Shown piece after piece: positions 35,712-42,418 of a stretch of 42,418 nt of DNA. The stretch spans positions 1-42,418 of the forward strand of contig CACHJU010000020.1 in assembly GCA_902580225.1 (NCBI GenBank), read 5' to 3'. The notes below the pieces were generated by a model, which made no database searches, was not told the origin of the DNA, and was given only the letters and a program-made list of their open reading frames with translations. Each line of letters opens with the position of its first letter. The first letter of the stretch is position 1. Source of the stretch: an uncultured Verrucomicrobiota bacterium (GTDB lineage Bacteria > Verrucomicrobiota > Verrucomicrobiia > Opitutales > Seribacteraceae). Position numbers and translations under genes: made by a program.

Positions 35712-36292
35712 TATTACTCATTGACCATCAGGATTCCTTTACCCGAAACCTAGAGCATTTATTGACAAATTTTGACCAAGTCAGAGTGATTGACCGTAAA
35801 AAGATTTCACAATCAAATATTGATGAAGCAAAAATGATCGTACTTTCACCCGGACCTGGCAAACCGGATGATTATCCGGAAACTAAAGCTCTTTACAATT
35901 CACTTAAGAAAAAACCCGTACTTGGAATCTGCCTTGGATTTCAATTAATGCTACAGGAAGAAGGGGGGAAGATTTCGAGGCAGACTCAAGTTTTACACGG
36001 GGTAGAAACGGATATTGAAGTGATTCCTGACTCCCATACCTACAGGAAAATCAACAAACCACTCCGGATCGGTCGCTACCACTCTCTCCAAGTGGATCCG
36101 GTGAGTATAGCTTCCTTAAAGCCTTCGATTAGTATTACAGCTCGTGACCCGCTTCGCAACACACCTCTTTCATTTGAAGATTTGCAACGCAAACTCTTTG
36201 GATTGCAATATCATCCGGAATCATTTTTAACAAACTCAGGCAAACAGATAATTCAAAACATCCATCATGCATGCGTGGGCAAAATCGGGTGA
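35708..36292 (+). CDS. pabA: Aminodeoxychorismate synthase, glutamine amidotransferase component
   Basis: 194 residues, class I glutamine amidotransferase. The catalytic triad is visible: C75 in LGICLGFQLM, and H169 with E171 in LQYHPESF. The N-terminal MILLIDHQDSFTRNL and LSPGPGKPDDYP are typical of PabA/TrpG. It provides ammonia to the PabB-like subunit. From sequence alone PabA and TrpG cannot be separated, and some bacteria share one subunit for both. The folate neighbours favour PabA. It starts in the pabB stop (4-bp overlap) and its 3' end overlaps pabC by 26 bp. Confidence 0.92.
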   Translation: MILLIDHQDSFTRNLEHLLTNFDQVRVIDRKKISQSNIDEAKMIVLSPGPGKPDDYPETKALYNSLKKKPVLGICLGFQLMLQEEGGKISRQTQVLHGVETDIEVIPDSHTYRKINKPLRIGRYHSLQVDPVSIASLKPSISITARDPLRNTPLSFEDLQRKLFGLQYHPESFLTNSGKQIIQNIHHACVGKIG

Positions 36293-37022
36293 ACCAATCA
36301 AACACCCTGAACCTTGGGGAATCGCAGGAGCGTTTTCCACTCTTCGTTTGTTACCTAATGGATATATCCCTTTTCGGGAGGCTTACTGTAAAAGATTGTT
36401 GGATTCAGCTCATATTTTACAACTTTCTTGGATTCCGGAAGAAAGTCTTATTGATGCTCGATTAAACGAATTTTTAAGAGAGACAGAAACAAAGGATGGT
36501 CTGATTCGGATTTGCCTTTTTGAAAACTCAATCGGCTTTTCAGCACGTTCCGCAGAATCTGACGGAAAAAAAGTGGAGGGATGGTTATTACAATATCGGC
36601 GTCCAATTCCGAATGCAAAGTCTACTCAGGAAAAAGAACTTTATGGTAGGCTCTCCGAGCTAGATCTCTCTGCTGAGGACTGGATAATAATCGATCCTAA
36701 GGATAAAGATATCCGAGAATCTGCCACCGCTAATCTTATTTTTGTTAAAGAAGATCAGTTAGTCATTCCAGACAAGCGTATCCTAAAAGGAGTTGTCCTT
36801 AGAAAGATGCTTCCCCAATTATCCGATTTGTATTCGGTTATCCATGCATCTCCATCCGATCAGGAGATCAATGAATTCGATGAAATTTTATTGTGTGGAA
36901 CTGGTCGGGGAATTGCTCCATTAGAATCATTACCTGAGTTGGGCTGGTCTTCTACTTCTGAAAGCGCATTTAAAAAAATCAGATCTGAATACGAACAAAT
37001 AATATCCAAGCCGAATGGCTAA
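36267..37022 (+). CDS. pabC: Aminodeoxychorismate lyase (class IV PLP enzyme)
   Basis: 251 residues. Fold-type IV aminotransferase features are present: the N-terminal WGIAGAFSTLRLLPNGYIPF, an Arg-rich RIYC-like strand (LIRICLFEN), and the conserved ESATANLIFVKEDQLVIPD stretch before ILKGVVLRKML. The likely PLP Lys is in the NAKSTQEKELYGRL segment, assigned by rough alignment. It would split aminodeoxychorismate to p-aminobenzoate and pyruvate. The start at ATG 36267 lies inside pabA (26-bp overlap); no later in-frame Met gives the family N-terminus. Its end overlaps folP by 8 bp. Confidence 0.85.
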   Translation: MHAWAKSGEPIKHPEPWGIAGAFSTLRLLPNGYIPFREAYCKRLLDSAHILQLSWIPEESLIDARLNEFLRETETKDGLIRICLFENSIGFSARSAESDGKKVEGWLLQYRRPIPNAKSTQEKELYGRLSELDLSAEDWIIIDPKDKDIRESATANLIFVKEDQLVIPDKRILKGVVLRKMLPQLSDLYSVIHASPSDQEINEFDEILLCGTGRGIAPLESLPELGWSSTSESAFKKIRSEYEQIISKPNG

Positions 37023-37836
37023 ATACAATTTTAATGGCTGTACTTTTGAATTAAAGTACCCGGCGGTTATGGGGATATTAAACCTTACACCCGACTCTTT
37101 CAGTGATGGGGGAAAATTCTTAAATTCAGAAATTGCGGTCAAAGAAGCGTTCAAAATGGTTGATCATGGGGCCCAGATTATTGATTTTGGTGGTGAAAGT
37201 ACCCGCCCAGGAAGCGAACCGGTTTCAGAAGAAGAAGAACTCAGTCGTATTCTTCCGGTGATTGAAAAAATGCCTAAAGATCAATTTATTCTTTCACTAG
37301 ACACGACAAAACCTGCTGTGGCCAAAGCGGGTCTCGAAAATGGAATCCACATTATTAATGATGTTTCGGGGGGGAATAAGGAACTTTTGGATCTGGCCGA
37401 TAAGCATAATGCCGGATTTATTTTAATGCATGTACAGGGTACTCCCAAAATAATGCAAGATGCACCCAAATACGAAAATGTGGTAGAAGAAATCCATTTA
37501 TTTTTTGAACAAAAAATGAAAGAAATATCTAATCTAAAACTTCCCAGAATTTGGATGGACCCCGGCATCGGATTTGGGAAATCGCTGGAACATAATCTTG
37601 AACTGATTCGTAATCTGTCCTCTTTTAAAAACGACGAATGGGGAATCCTTCTTGGGTCTTCCCGAAAGTCTTGGATTGATCAGTTATGTCATGCACCCAA
37701 ACCCTCGGAGCGTTTAGGTGGATCTATTGCTTCAGCACTCTCCTCAATTTCACAGGGTGCTGAAATCATTCGCGTTCATGATGTTCGTGAAACCAGTCAG
37801 GCAATCTCTGTGGCAAAGGAACTCGCTCTTCTTTAA
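37015..37836 (+). CDS. folP: Dihydropteroate synthase
   Basis: 273 residues, normal length. Signature regions: VMGILNLTPDSFSDGG near residue 20, IIDFGGESTRPGSEPVS, LDTTKPAVAKAG, and INDVSGG. The pterin/sulfonamide site contains DPGIGFGKSLEHNLEL and LGSSRKSWI, followed near the C-terminus by VHDVRETSQA. It joins p-aminobenzoate to 6-hydroxymethyl-dihydropterin pyrophosphate. Its ATG lies within the last codons of pabC (8-bp overlap), and folB follows after 21 bp. Confidence 0.97.
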   Translation: MAKYNFNGCTFELKYPAVMGILNLTPDSFSDGGKFLNSEIAVKEAFKMVDHGAQIIDFGGESTRPGSEPVSEEEELSRILPVIEKMPKDQFILSLDTTKPAVAKAGLENGIHIINDVSGGNKELLDLADKHNAGFILMHVQGTPKIMQDAPKYENVVEEIHLFFEQKMKEISNLKLPRIWMDPGIGFGKSLEHNLELIRNLSSFKNDEWGILLGSSRKSWIDQLCHAPKPSERLGGSIASALSSISQGAEIIRVHDVRETSQAISVAKELALL

Positions 37837-37857
37837 TATAATACATATAACTTTCAA

Positions 37858-38208
37858 ATGGGAAAAATTCGATTAGTTGGCATTGAAGTCATGGCCAGAA
37901 TTGGTCTGCTCGAAGAGGAGCAATATGCACCTCAGGACTTATTAGTATCCGTCGAGTTGTCTTACGATTTTACCAATATTAAAGAATCAGATGAGGTTAC
38001 TGAGGGGATTGATTACCGAGATCTCATTTCTCATATTCGAAACTTTTCGACAGCTTATGATGGAAAAACACTGGAAAAATTTGCACACTTATTGGCTTCT
38101 GAGATTAAGCAAATTTTTCCAGTTGATAAAGTCAGGCTATCAGTCGACAAACCCAGATATACCAAGAAATTGGGTCTCAAGGAAATTCGAGTGGAAGTTG
38201 AGCGCTGA
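37858..38208 (+). CDS. folB: Dihydroneopterin aldolase
   Basis: 116 residues, the usual size. The family pattern is present: IRLVGIEVMARIGLLEEEQ at the N-terminus with the Glu-rich pterin region, DVSVELSYDF-like strand (LLVSVELSYDF), EGIDYRDLISHIRNF, and TLEKFAHLLASEI before the C-terminal RLSVDKPRY. It cleaves dihydroneopterin to hydroxymethyl-dihydropterin and glycolaldehyde. It is between folP and folK, and its final codons overlap the inferred folK start. Confidence 0.93.
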   Translation: MGKIRLVGIEVMARIGLLEEEQYAPQDLLVSVELSYDFTNIKESDEVTEGIDYRDLISHIRNFSTAYDGKTLEKFAHLLASEIKQIFPVDKVRLSVDKPRYTKKLGLKEIRVEVER

Positions 38209-38701
38209 TGCATATTTGGGTATCGGGGCAAACTTAGGAAACCCACTGGAAACTTTTGACAAAGCCCTCAATCTCATCTCCTCTTTTGGGTCCATTCAAA
38301 AACTATCAAAGATTTATAAGTCCGCCCCTTTTGGTTATTCCAACCAACCCCCATTCACCAATGCAGCGGTACATTTAAAAACGAACTCTTCTCCCCTAGA
38401 CCTTCTTTCACAAATGAAGGATGTGGAATCCCAACTGGGTAAAAAAGTCATTCACAAAAATGGTCCGCGAATCATTGATCTTGATCTTTTACTATACGAT
38501 AATCTTGTTATCAAAACAGGAGAATTGACTCTTCCTCACCCAGGCATCCTTATCCGTGATTTTGTTTTGCTTCCGATGATTGATTTGGATTCCAGTTTAA
38601 CTCATCCCACATGGGGTTCCAAAACACTGAAGTCCGCACTTAGCGGACTTCAGAAAAAATTCGTCGAGAACGAACCCGAACTTTGGAATTATCCGGATTA
38701 A
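38198..38701 (+). CDS. folK: 6-hydroxymethyl-7,8-dihydropterin pyrophosphokinase
   Basis: 167 residues from an inferred TTG start at 38198-38200. The HPPK pattern is complete: AYLGIGANLGNPLETF, SKIYKSAPFG, QPPFTNAAVHLKT, and the magnesium/ATP motif GPRIIDLDLLLYD, then LPHPGILIRDFVLLPM. The open frame starts further upstream (ATG at 37991), but that part overlaps folB in another frame and does not look like HPPK. TTG gives MSADAYLGIGANLG, the expected N-terminus. The nearby ATG at 38207 is out of frame. The start lies 11 bp inside folB, with GTGGAAG just before it. The enzyme activates the pterin for FolP. Confidence 0.9.
   Translation: MSADAYLGIGANLGNPLETFDKALNLISSFGSIQKLSKIYKSAPFGYSNQPPFTNAAVHLKTNSSPLDLLSQMKDVESQLGKKVIHKNGPRIIDLDLLLYDNLVIKTGELTLPHPGILIRDFVLLPMIDLDSSLTHPTWGSKTLKSALSGLQKKFVENEPELWNYPD
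38627..38653 (-). terminator. Hairpin in the folK 3' end, probable terminator of the convergent BI-1 gene
   Basis: A perfect 11-bp inverted repeat (CTGAAGTCCGC / GCGGACTTCAG) encloses a 5-base loop and lies inside the last 20 codons of folK. Read on the - strand it is about 53 bp after the BI-1 stop, is preceded by six T and followed by TGTTTTGG, which is moderately T-rich. On the + strand no T tract follows. It is most likely a terminator for the - strand transcript, embedded in folK coding sequence. Confidence 0.55.
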
Positions 38702-38705
38702 ATGA

Positions 38706-39419
38706 TCAATCATCCCCTCCCCCAGCTAGACTCATCAAAACCTGAAGGATGTAGAAAAACAGAAGGGCAACGGATGCGAAAAGTGAAAGAGCGGCAGCAA
38801 CATGCTGATCAGTACTGTGCTGGTGCAGCACATTTGAAGTCGAATAAAGAACTGCACCTCCGGCAAATACCACCATGATCGAGGAAAAGATTAGACCAAG
38901 TGAAAAACCGAAAATCATACTGCATATGATAAATCCGAGAGCTACAAATCCACCCATGGAAAGAAAGCTGCCCATAAAAGAAAAATCCTTTTTAGTAATG
39001 AAAACTGTGGCAGTGATACCTCCGACAAGAAGTAGCGTCATTAATCCAGCAGTGGCAATAACTCCTTCTCCTGCATAAAAGGTGGCAATGTAGAGGAGCG
39101 GAAGAAAAACAATTGCCTCAGCCACCACAAATAGACCTAAACCTAAATATTGCATCTGCTGGGAAGTCTTGGAAACCGCAAGTTTATTTGCAATATAACT
39201 GACTCCCATAAATAGACCGATCACAATCAGCCAGCTCATGCCACCTGTCATACTAGAAGCAAGCTTGGCAGCAAAAGGTGAATGAACCAAATAATATTCG
39301 ACCGCGATAAAGCCAAGAATGGCCACCGCTAGATGCGCGTAAGTTTTGCGGATAAAACTGGCTCTTTCAGAAGCAGGACTGTTAGCCGCAGATTGAAGAT
39401 CATATACTTGTTCTTTCAT
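38706..39419 (-). CDS. Bax inhibitor-1/YccA family membrane protein
   Basis: 237 residues with seven hydrophobic segments, a usual size for the family. The sequence follows the BI-1 (YccA/YbhL) plan: an N-terminal soluble part ending in ASFIRKTYAHLAVAILGF, then GLFMGVSYIANKLAVSK, and the final FASVALLFFYILQVLMSLAG with acidic end GGGDD. Bacterial members are thought to be pH-sensitive calcium leak channels or regulators of FtsH; the role here is unknown. I prefer the ATG at 39419 (MKEQVYDLQ) to the longer frame to 39473, since the added 18 residues are not family-like. It converges on folK with a 4-bp gap. Confidence 0.88.
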   Translation of the reverse strand: MKEQVYDLQSAANSPASERASFIRKTYAHLAVAILGFIAVEYYLVHSPFAAKLASSMTGGMSWLIVIGLFMGVSYIANKLAVSKTSQQMQYLGLGLFVVAEAIVFLPLLYIATFYAGEGVIATAGLMTLLLVGGITATVFITKKDFSFMGSFLSMGGFVALGFIICSMIFGFSLGLIFSSIMVVFAGGAVLYSTSNVLHQHSTDQHVAAALSLFASVALLFFYILQVLMSLAGGGDD

Positions 39420-39510
39420 AATTTTTTTAATGTATTTAAAATTTAATTCCCGTTGAATAAGTAAGCGTAACAAATAGATCGAGTTTTTTCAAGGATGAGA
39501 ATTTTTTTAT

Positions 39511-40602
39511 TCAAACAAAGTTTTCTCCCTTTCTAAGAGAACGGGCAAATGCCACTAGCAATTGCACCACTGCTTCCAAATCATTTAGGTCCATCACTTC
39601 GCTTGGAGTATGCATGTAACGCAGTGGAATACCCACCAATCCAGTTGGTACTCCGTTACGGGCAATTTGAATGGCCCGAGCGTCAGTACCTGTTGGTCGG
39701 GGGTCTGCCTCAATTTGTACCGGCATTCCCTCTTTTACCGCACAATCCATTAACCGATCAAATACAGCCGGATGCACATTAGGTCCACGGGTAAGAATTG
39801 GACCGCCTCCCAAAGTAAATGCCCCGTATTTCCGATGATCCGCATCCGGATGGTCGGTCGCATGACTCACATCCACAGCTAATGCCACATCAGGATCAGC
39901 CAGATGGGAGGATGTAATTGCTCCTCTGGTACCGATTTCCTCCTGGGAGGTAGAAACTGCGACCACTTTACAGGACGGCTTTCTTCCTTTGGCCAAACGA
40001 AGCAAAGCCTCATTCACCGTGTAAGCCCCTGACTTATCATCAAATGCACGAGAAACAGCCAAGGGTCCGTGTAGCTTTTCGAATCCGTGTACATAAACTG
40101 CAGGGTCACCAATCATTATCCGTGAAAGTGCTTCTTTCTTGTTTTTGGCTCCGATATCAATCCACATTTGGTGCATCTCTGGAACTTTCCTGCGATCCTC
40201 AGGTGTCATTAAGTGAATAGCCCGTTTACCGGTGACACCACGGATAATTCCCTTGCGAGTCATAATGTCGACTCGTCTGCCCGAAATCATAGCCCGGTCA
40301 TGCCCGCCAATCGCATCGAAATATAAAAACCCTTTTTCACTTACATGTTTGATAATCAGCCCGAGTTCATCAATATGACCCGCAAGCATTAGGGTAGGTG
40401 AACCCTTTTCACCAAGAGTCGCATGACAGCTACCCAATGCATCCACCGTGAAAGAATCTGCTACAGAAGAAATTCTTTTACGGACAACCTCCCGAGCCTC
40501 CTCTTCGTATCCGGACGGCGATCTTGCTTGAAGCAATTCTTTTAAAAAAGCAGGGGCTGATGGGTTTCGAGAAGATGTTTTTGGTTTTGTAATTTTTGGC
40601 AT
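39511..40602 (-). CDS. M42-family aminopeptidase
   Basis: 363 residues, the usual length. Two-metal centre residues are visible: H76 and D78 (LAGHIDELG), D188 (SRAFDDKSGAY), E221 and E222 (STSQEEIGTRGA), and D244 (AVDVSHATD), with a C-terminal His in RYMHTPSEV. M42 enzymes are large cytoplasmic assemblies that trim peptides, such as glutamyl or general aminopeptidases (and FrvX-like proteins). Specificity cannot be read here. It is a single gene, divergent from hisA (111-bp spacer) and 91 bp upstream of the BI-1 gene. Confidence 0.95.
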   Translation of the reverse strand: MPKITKPKTSSRNPSAPAFLKELLQARSPSGYEEEAREVVRKRISSVADSFTVDALGSCHATLGEKGSPTLMLAGHIDELGLIIKHVSEKGFLYFDAIGGHDRAMISGRRVDIMTRKGIIRGVTGKRAIHLMTPEDRRKVPEMHQMWIDIGAKNKKEALSRIMIGDPAVYVHGFEKLHGPLAVSRAFDDKSGAYTVNEALLRLAKGRKPSCKVVAVSTSQEEIGTRGAITSSHLADPDVALAVDVSHATDHPDADHRKYGAFTLGGGPILTRGPNVHPAVFDRLMDCAVKEGMPVQIEADPRPTGTDARAIQIARNGVPTGLVGIPLRYMHTPSEVMDLNDLEAVVQLLVAFARSLRKGENFV

Positions 40603-40713
40603 ATTAAATTTATAAAAATAATCTAATATCTCCAGAGCCAGAGTTTGGCAAGTACGAGTAAATCAAGTTTTCCCTTTTTTGCATCGCGATAACTCAAAAA
40701 ACTTTTATGGATT

Positions 40714-41445
40714 ATGAGGATGACCATATACCCAGCTATTGATTTGAGGAAAGGCCGATGCGTTCGGCTTTTTCAGGGAAAAGCAGACCAAGAAACAATA
40801 TATTTTAAAGATCCAAGCGAACCCGCAATTGCCTGGAAACAGGCAGGAGCATCTCATTTACATGTTGTTGACTTGGATGGTGCATTTAATGGTGCATCGG
40901 CCAATTTGGAAGCGGTTAGCTCCATTTTGAAAGTCGATGGGTTAAAAGTACAACTCGGGGGTGGAATGAGAAGCGAGGAGGCTATTGAAAAGGCTCTTCA
41001 ATTAGGCCTTCACCGAGTCATTATTGGTACTCGTGCCTGTTCTGAACCAGAATGGGTTGGTGAATTAATCAGGAAATTTGGCCCTGAAAAAATAGTGGTG
41101 GGTATTGATGCAAAAGATGGAATGGTCGCCACAAAAGGATGGGTTGAAACTTCCCAAACCGAAGCGATTACACTCGCCCGGCAATTAGAAAGCCAAGGTG
41201 TCCGTTGGATCATTCATACCGATGTAGCCACTGACGGGGCAATGAAAGGACCAAATTTGGAAGCCCAGCAAAAAATGGCCTCATCTGTTCCGCAATGCAT
41301 GGTAATTGCATCCGGAGGCGTGAGTCGTGAAAGTGATATTACCGATCTGGAACTACTTTCTGCACATTTCCCGAATATAGAAGGCGTAATTATCGGTAAA
41401 GCTCTTTACGAAGGTACAGTTTCCCTAAAAAATTTGTGCGGTTAA
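40714..41445 (+). CDS. hisA: ProFAR isomerase (histidine biosynthesis)
   Basis: 243-residue TIM barrel. The pattern is that of HisA: YPAIDLRKGRCVRLFQG with the catalytic Asp of strand 1, VVDLDGAFNG, VQLGGGMRSEEAIEKALQLG, IIGTRAC, and HTDVATDGAMKGPN with the second catalytic Asp, then ASGGVSRESDI. It performs the Amadori rearrangement of ProFAR to PRFAR. The start is ATG 40714, or possibly ATG 40720, which gives MTIYPAID. No other his gene is in the window, so the pathway is scattered in this genome. Confidence 0.96.
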   Translation: MRMTIYPAIDLRKGRCVRLFQGKADQETIYFKDPSEPAIAWKQAGASHLHVVDLDGAFNGASANLEAVSSILKVDGLKVQLGGGMRSEEAIEKALQLGLHRVIIGTRACSEPEWVGELIRKFGPEKIVVGIDAKDGMVATKGWVETSQTEAITLARQLESQGVRWIIHTDVATDGAMKGPNLEAQQKMASSVPQCMVIASGGVSRESDITDLELLSAHFPNIEGVIIGKALYEGTVSLKNLCG

Positions 41446-41531
41446 TTTTTTTAGGGATTCAAAATTCGCCTGTCCATTAATCATTTAAAAATTAACATCA
41501 AATTGAACTTGCAAAGAGCAATGGAGAACTT

Positions 41532-41560
41532 TTGACTTGGATTGACCTAAAATTTTTTAA
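41532..41560 (+). promoter_or_regulatory. Candidate sigma-70-type promoter
   Basis: TTGACT (41532-41537), a 17-bp spacer, and TTTTAA (41555-41560) lie 17 bp before the start of the 3'-truncated HTH-like gene. The -35 element is good and the -10 weak. The spacing is ideal but the assignment is by eye only. Confidence 0.33.
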
Positions 41561-41576
41561 ACCACCCTAATCAATC

Positions 41577-42418
41577 ATGACTAAAATATCCTTCGATGTA
41601 GATTTCAGTAAAGATCCTGAAAAAATCCTCCAAGAAATTCAAGAGCGTGCAAAAGCAGAAGTTGAAAAACGAGAAAGTAAAGAAAGAAATGCTGCTTATC
41701 TATCCAAGCTCTATGAACAGGTTAATGAAAAATTAGGTACTGATTATAAAAGTGTCAGTGATCTCATTCGGGCCCTCGCTCCTTTTGCCGCACCTTCGCT
41801 CAGAGAAAAACTTTCCGGCACTACCGCAAGTGGTCGTCGTAAGACAATTTCAATGAATAAAGAGGCTTTTGATGAGGTAAAGAAACTACTCGATAAACCA
41901 AATCCAAACAAAGCCGCTATTGCTCGGGAAACTGGAGTTAGCGTTGTTCAGGTCCGAAAAGTTGCTGATGGAGGTTTTGATGAAAAATTTGGTGATGAAG
42001 CACCCTCTGTTCAAGAGAAGCCTGCAATGCCGAGCATTCAGGAAATCGCTCCTCCGAAAATGGAAACAAAATCCGAGGAAGAAAAAATTGAATTGGATCC
42101 ACCTTCAATTGACTCTGAAGAAGATGCAAAAGAACTTCCTCCAATCGATGATGATTCCAAAGAAGATTCCATTAAAGATGACTCTCCTACCCTGCCTTCT
42201 TTTGGAGATAGCGAAGAATCTACTGATCTCCCACCCATCGATTTAACTCCTCCACCGCCTACACCCGATCTTACGCCCTCACCTGCCGCAGAAGACGACA
42301 GCCCATTAGATAATAAAGAAGTACAGGATGGTGGTGAAGCGAATATTTTACCCCCTCTTCCAAAGTTTACTCCGGCACCTTTCGATTCCACTGAAGAGAA
42401 TGAAAGCGAGGATGCTCC
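41577..42418 (+). CDS. HTH-like protein with acidic Pro-rich tail (3' truncated)
   Basis: Open from ATG 41577 to the right window edge (280 codons, no stop seen). Residues about 10-60 are a charged helix with coiled-coil character (KDPEKILQEIQERAKAEVEK). A basic patch GTTASGRRKTISMNK precedes a helix-turn-helix-like segment, NKAAIARETGVSVVQVRKVAD (about 104-124). From about residue 135 the chain is low-complexity and rich in Pro, Glu, Asp and Ser (for example LPPIDLTPPPPTPDLTPSP). I do not recognise the family. The layout suggests a nucleoid- or DNA-associated protein with a disordered acidic tail. Since it is cut by the edge, further domains may follow. hisA is 131 bp upstream. Confidence 0.75.
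   Translation, partial: MTKISFDVDFSKDPEKILQEIQERAKAEVEKRESKERNAAYLSKLYEQVNEKLGTDYKSVSDLIRALAPFAAPSLREKLSGTTASGRRKTISMNKEAFDEVKKLLDKPNPNKAAIARETGVSVVQVRKVADGGFDEKFGDEAPSVQEKPAMPSIQEIAPPKMETKSEEEKIELDPPSIDSEEDAKELPPIDDDSKEDSIKDDSPTLPSFGDSEESTDLPPIDLTPPPPTPDLTPSPAAEDDSPLDNKEVQDGGEANILPPLPKFTPAPFDSTEENESEDA

Noticed and set aside
1-42418. tRNA, rRNA, riboswitch, transposase or phage genes
   Set aside because: Looked for by eye in the intergenic regions; none recognised.

Overview
The window looks like chromosomal DNA of a low-GC, probably marine member of the Verrucomicrobiota (PVC superphylum; Opitutae/Puniceicoccales-like is my best guess). This is inferred from the sulfatases, a sulfatase joined to an agarase-like hydrolase, the Gfo/Idh remnant, the MoxR-DUF58-BatA-DUF4159 cluster, and topoisomerase IV subunits of the type shared by Bacteroidetes and Verrucomicrobia. 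No rRNA, tRNA, CRISPR array, insertion sequence or prophage was recognised. Both ends cut through genes.

Layout. (1) 1-4993, + strand: sulfated-polysaccharide degradation, with a 5'-truncated sulfatase/GH50-like fusion, a second secreted sulfatase and a decayed oxidoreductase remnant. (2) 4995-10933, - strand: a three-gene transcription unit of a nucleotide-carrier-like membrane protein with HEAT-like tail, a secretin with a long extra C-terminal domain, and a lipoprotein that is a class I (animal-type) cyclic-nucleotide phosphodiesterase with all catalytic residues. This is the most unusual part of the window. (3) 11220-12756: a secreted tandem-repeat Pro/Ala protein with its own terminator, a DUF3293 protein and a CTP-type lipid kinase. 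(4) 12807-17044, - strand: parE-parC. (5) 17177-17854: an EI24/CysZ-like membrane protein.

(6) 17866-30862, - strand: one long tightly overlapping unit, read MoxR ATPase, DUF58, BatA-like VWA, DUF4175-like, second VWA, HEAT, DUF4159, MORN-like protein and a TPR gene. The TPR gene starts inside its upstream neighbour but carries two in-frame stops (TAA and TAG), so it appears to be a pseudogene. (7) 30952-33706, - strand: PolB-like 3'-5' exonuclease, methionine aminopeptidase, bile-acid-symporter-like carrier. (8) 33793-38701, + strand: a folate operon, HAD hydrolase-pabB-pabA-pabC-folP-folB-folK, with almost every junction overlapping. (9) 38706-40602, - strand: Bax-inhibitor-1 protein and M42 aminopeptidase. 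(10) 40714-42418, + strand: hisA and a 3'-truncated gene for a helix-turn-helix-like protein with an acidic proline-rich tail.

How the parts may work together: the MoxR/VWA cluster is a predicted ATPase-driven chaperone system acting at the cell envelope. The folate operon covers chorismate to p-aminobenzoate and its joining to the pterin. The carrier-secretin-phosphodiesterase unit places an outer-membrane pore, an inner-membrane carrier-like protein and a predicted periplasmic cyclic-nucleotide hydrolase under common control. A role in processing extracellular or periplasmic cyclic nucleotides is a testable guess, not a conclusion.
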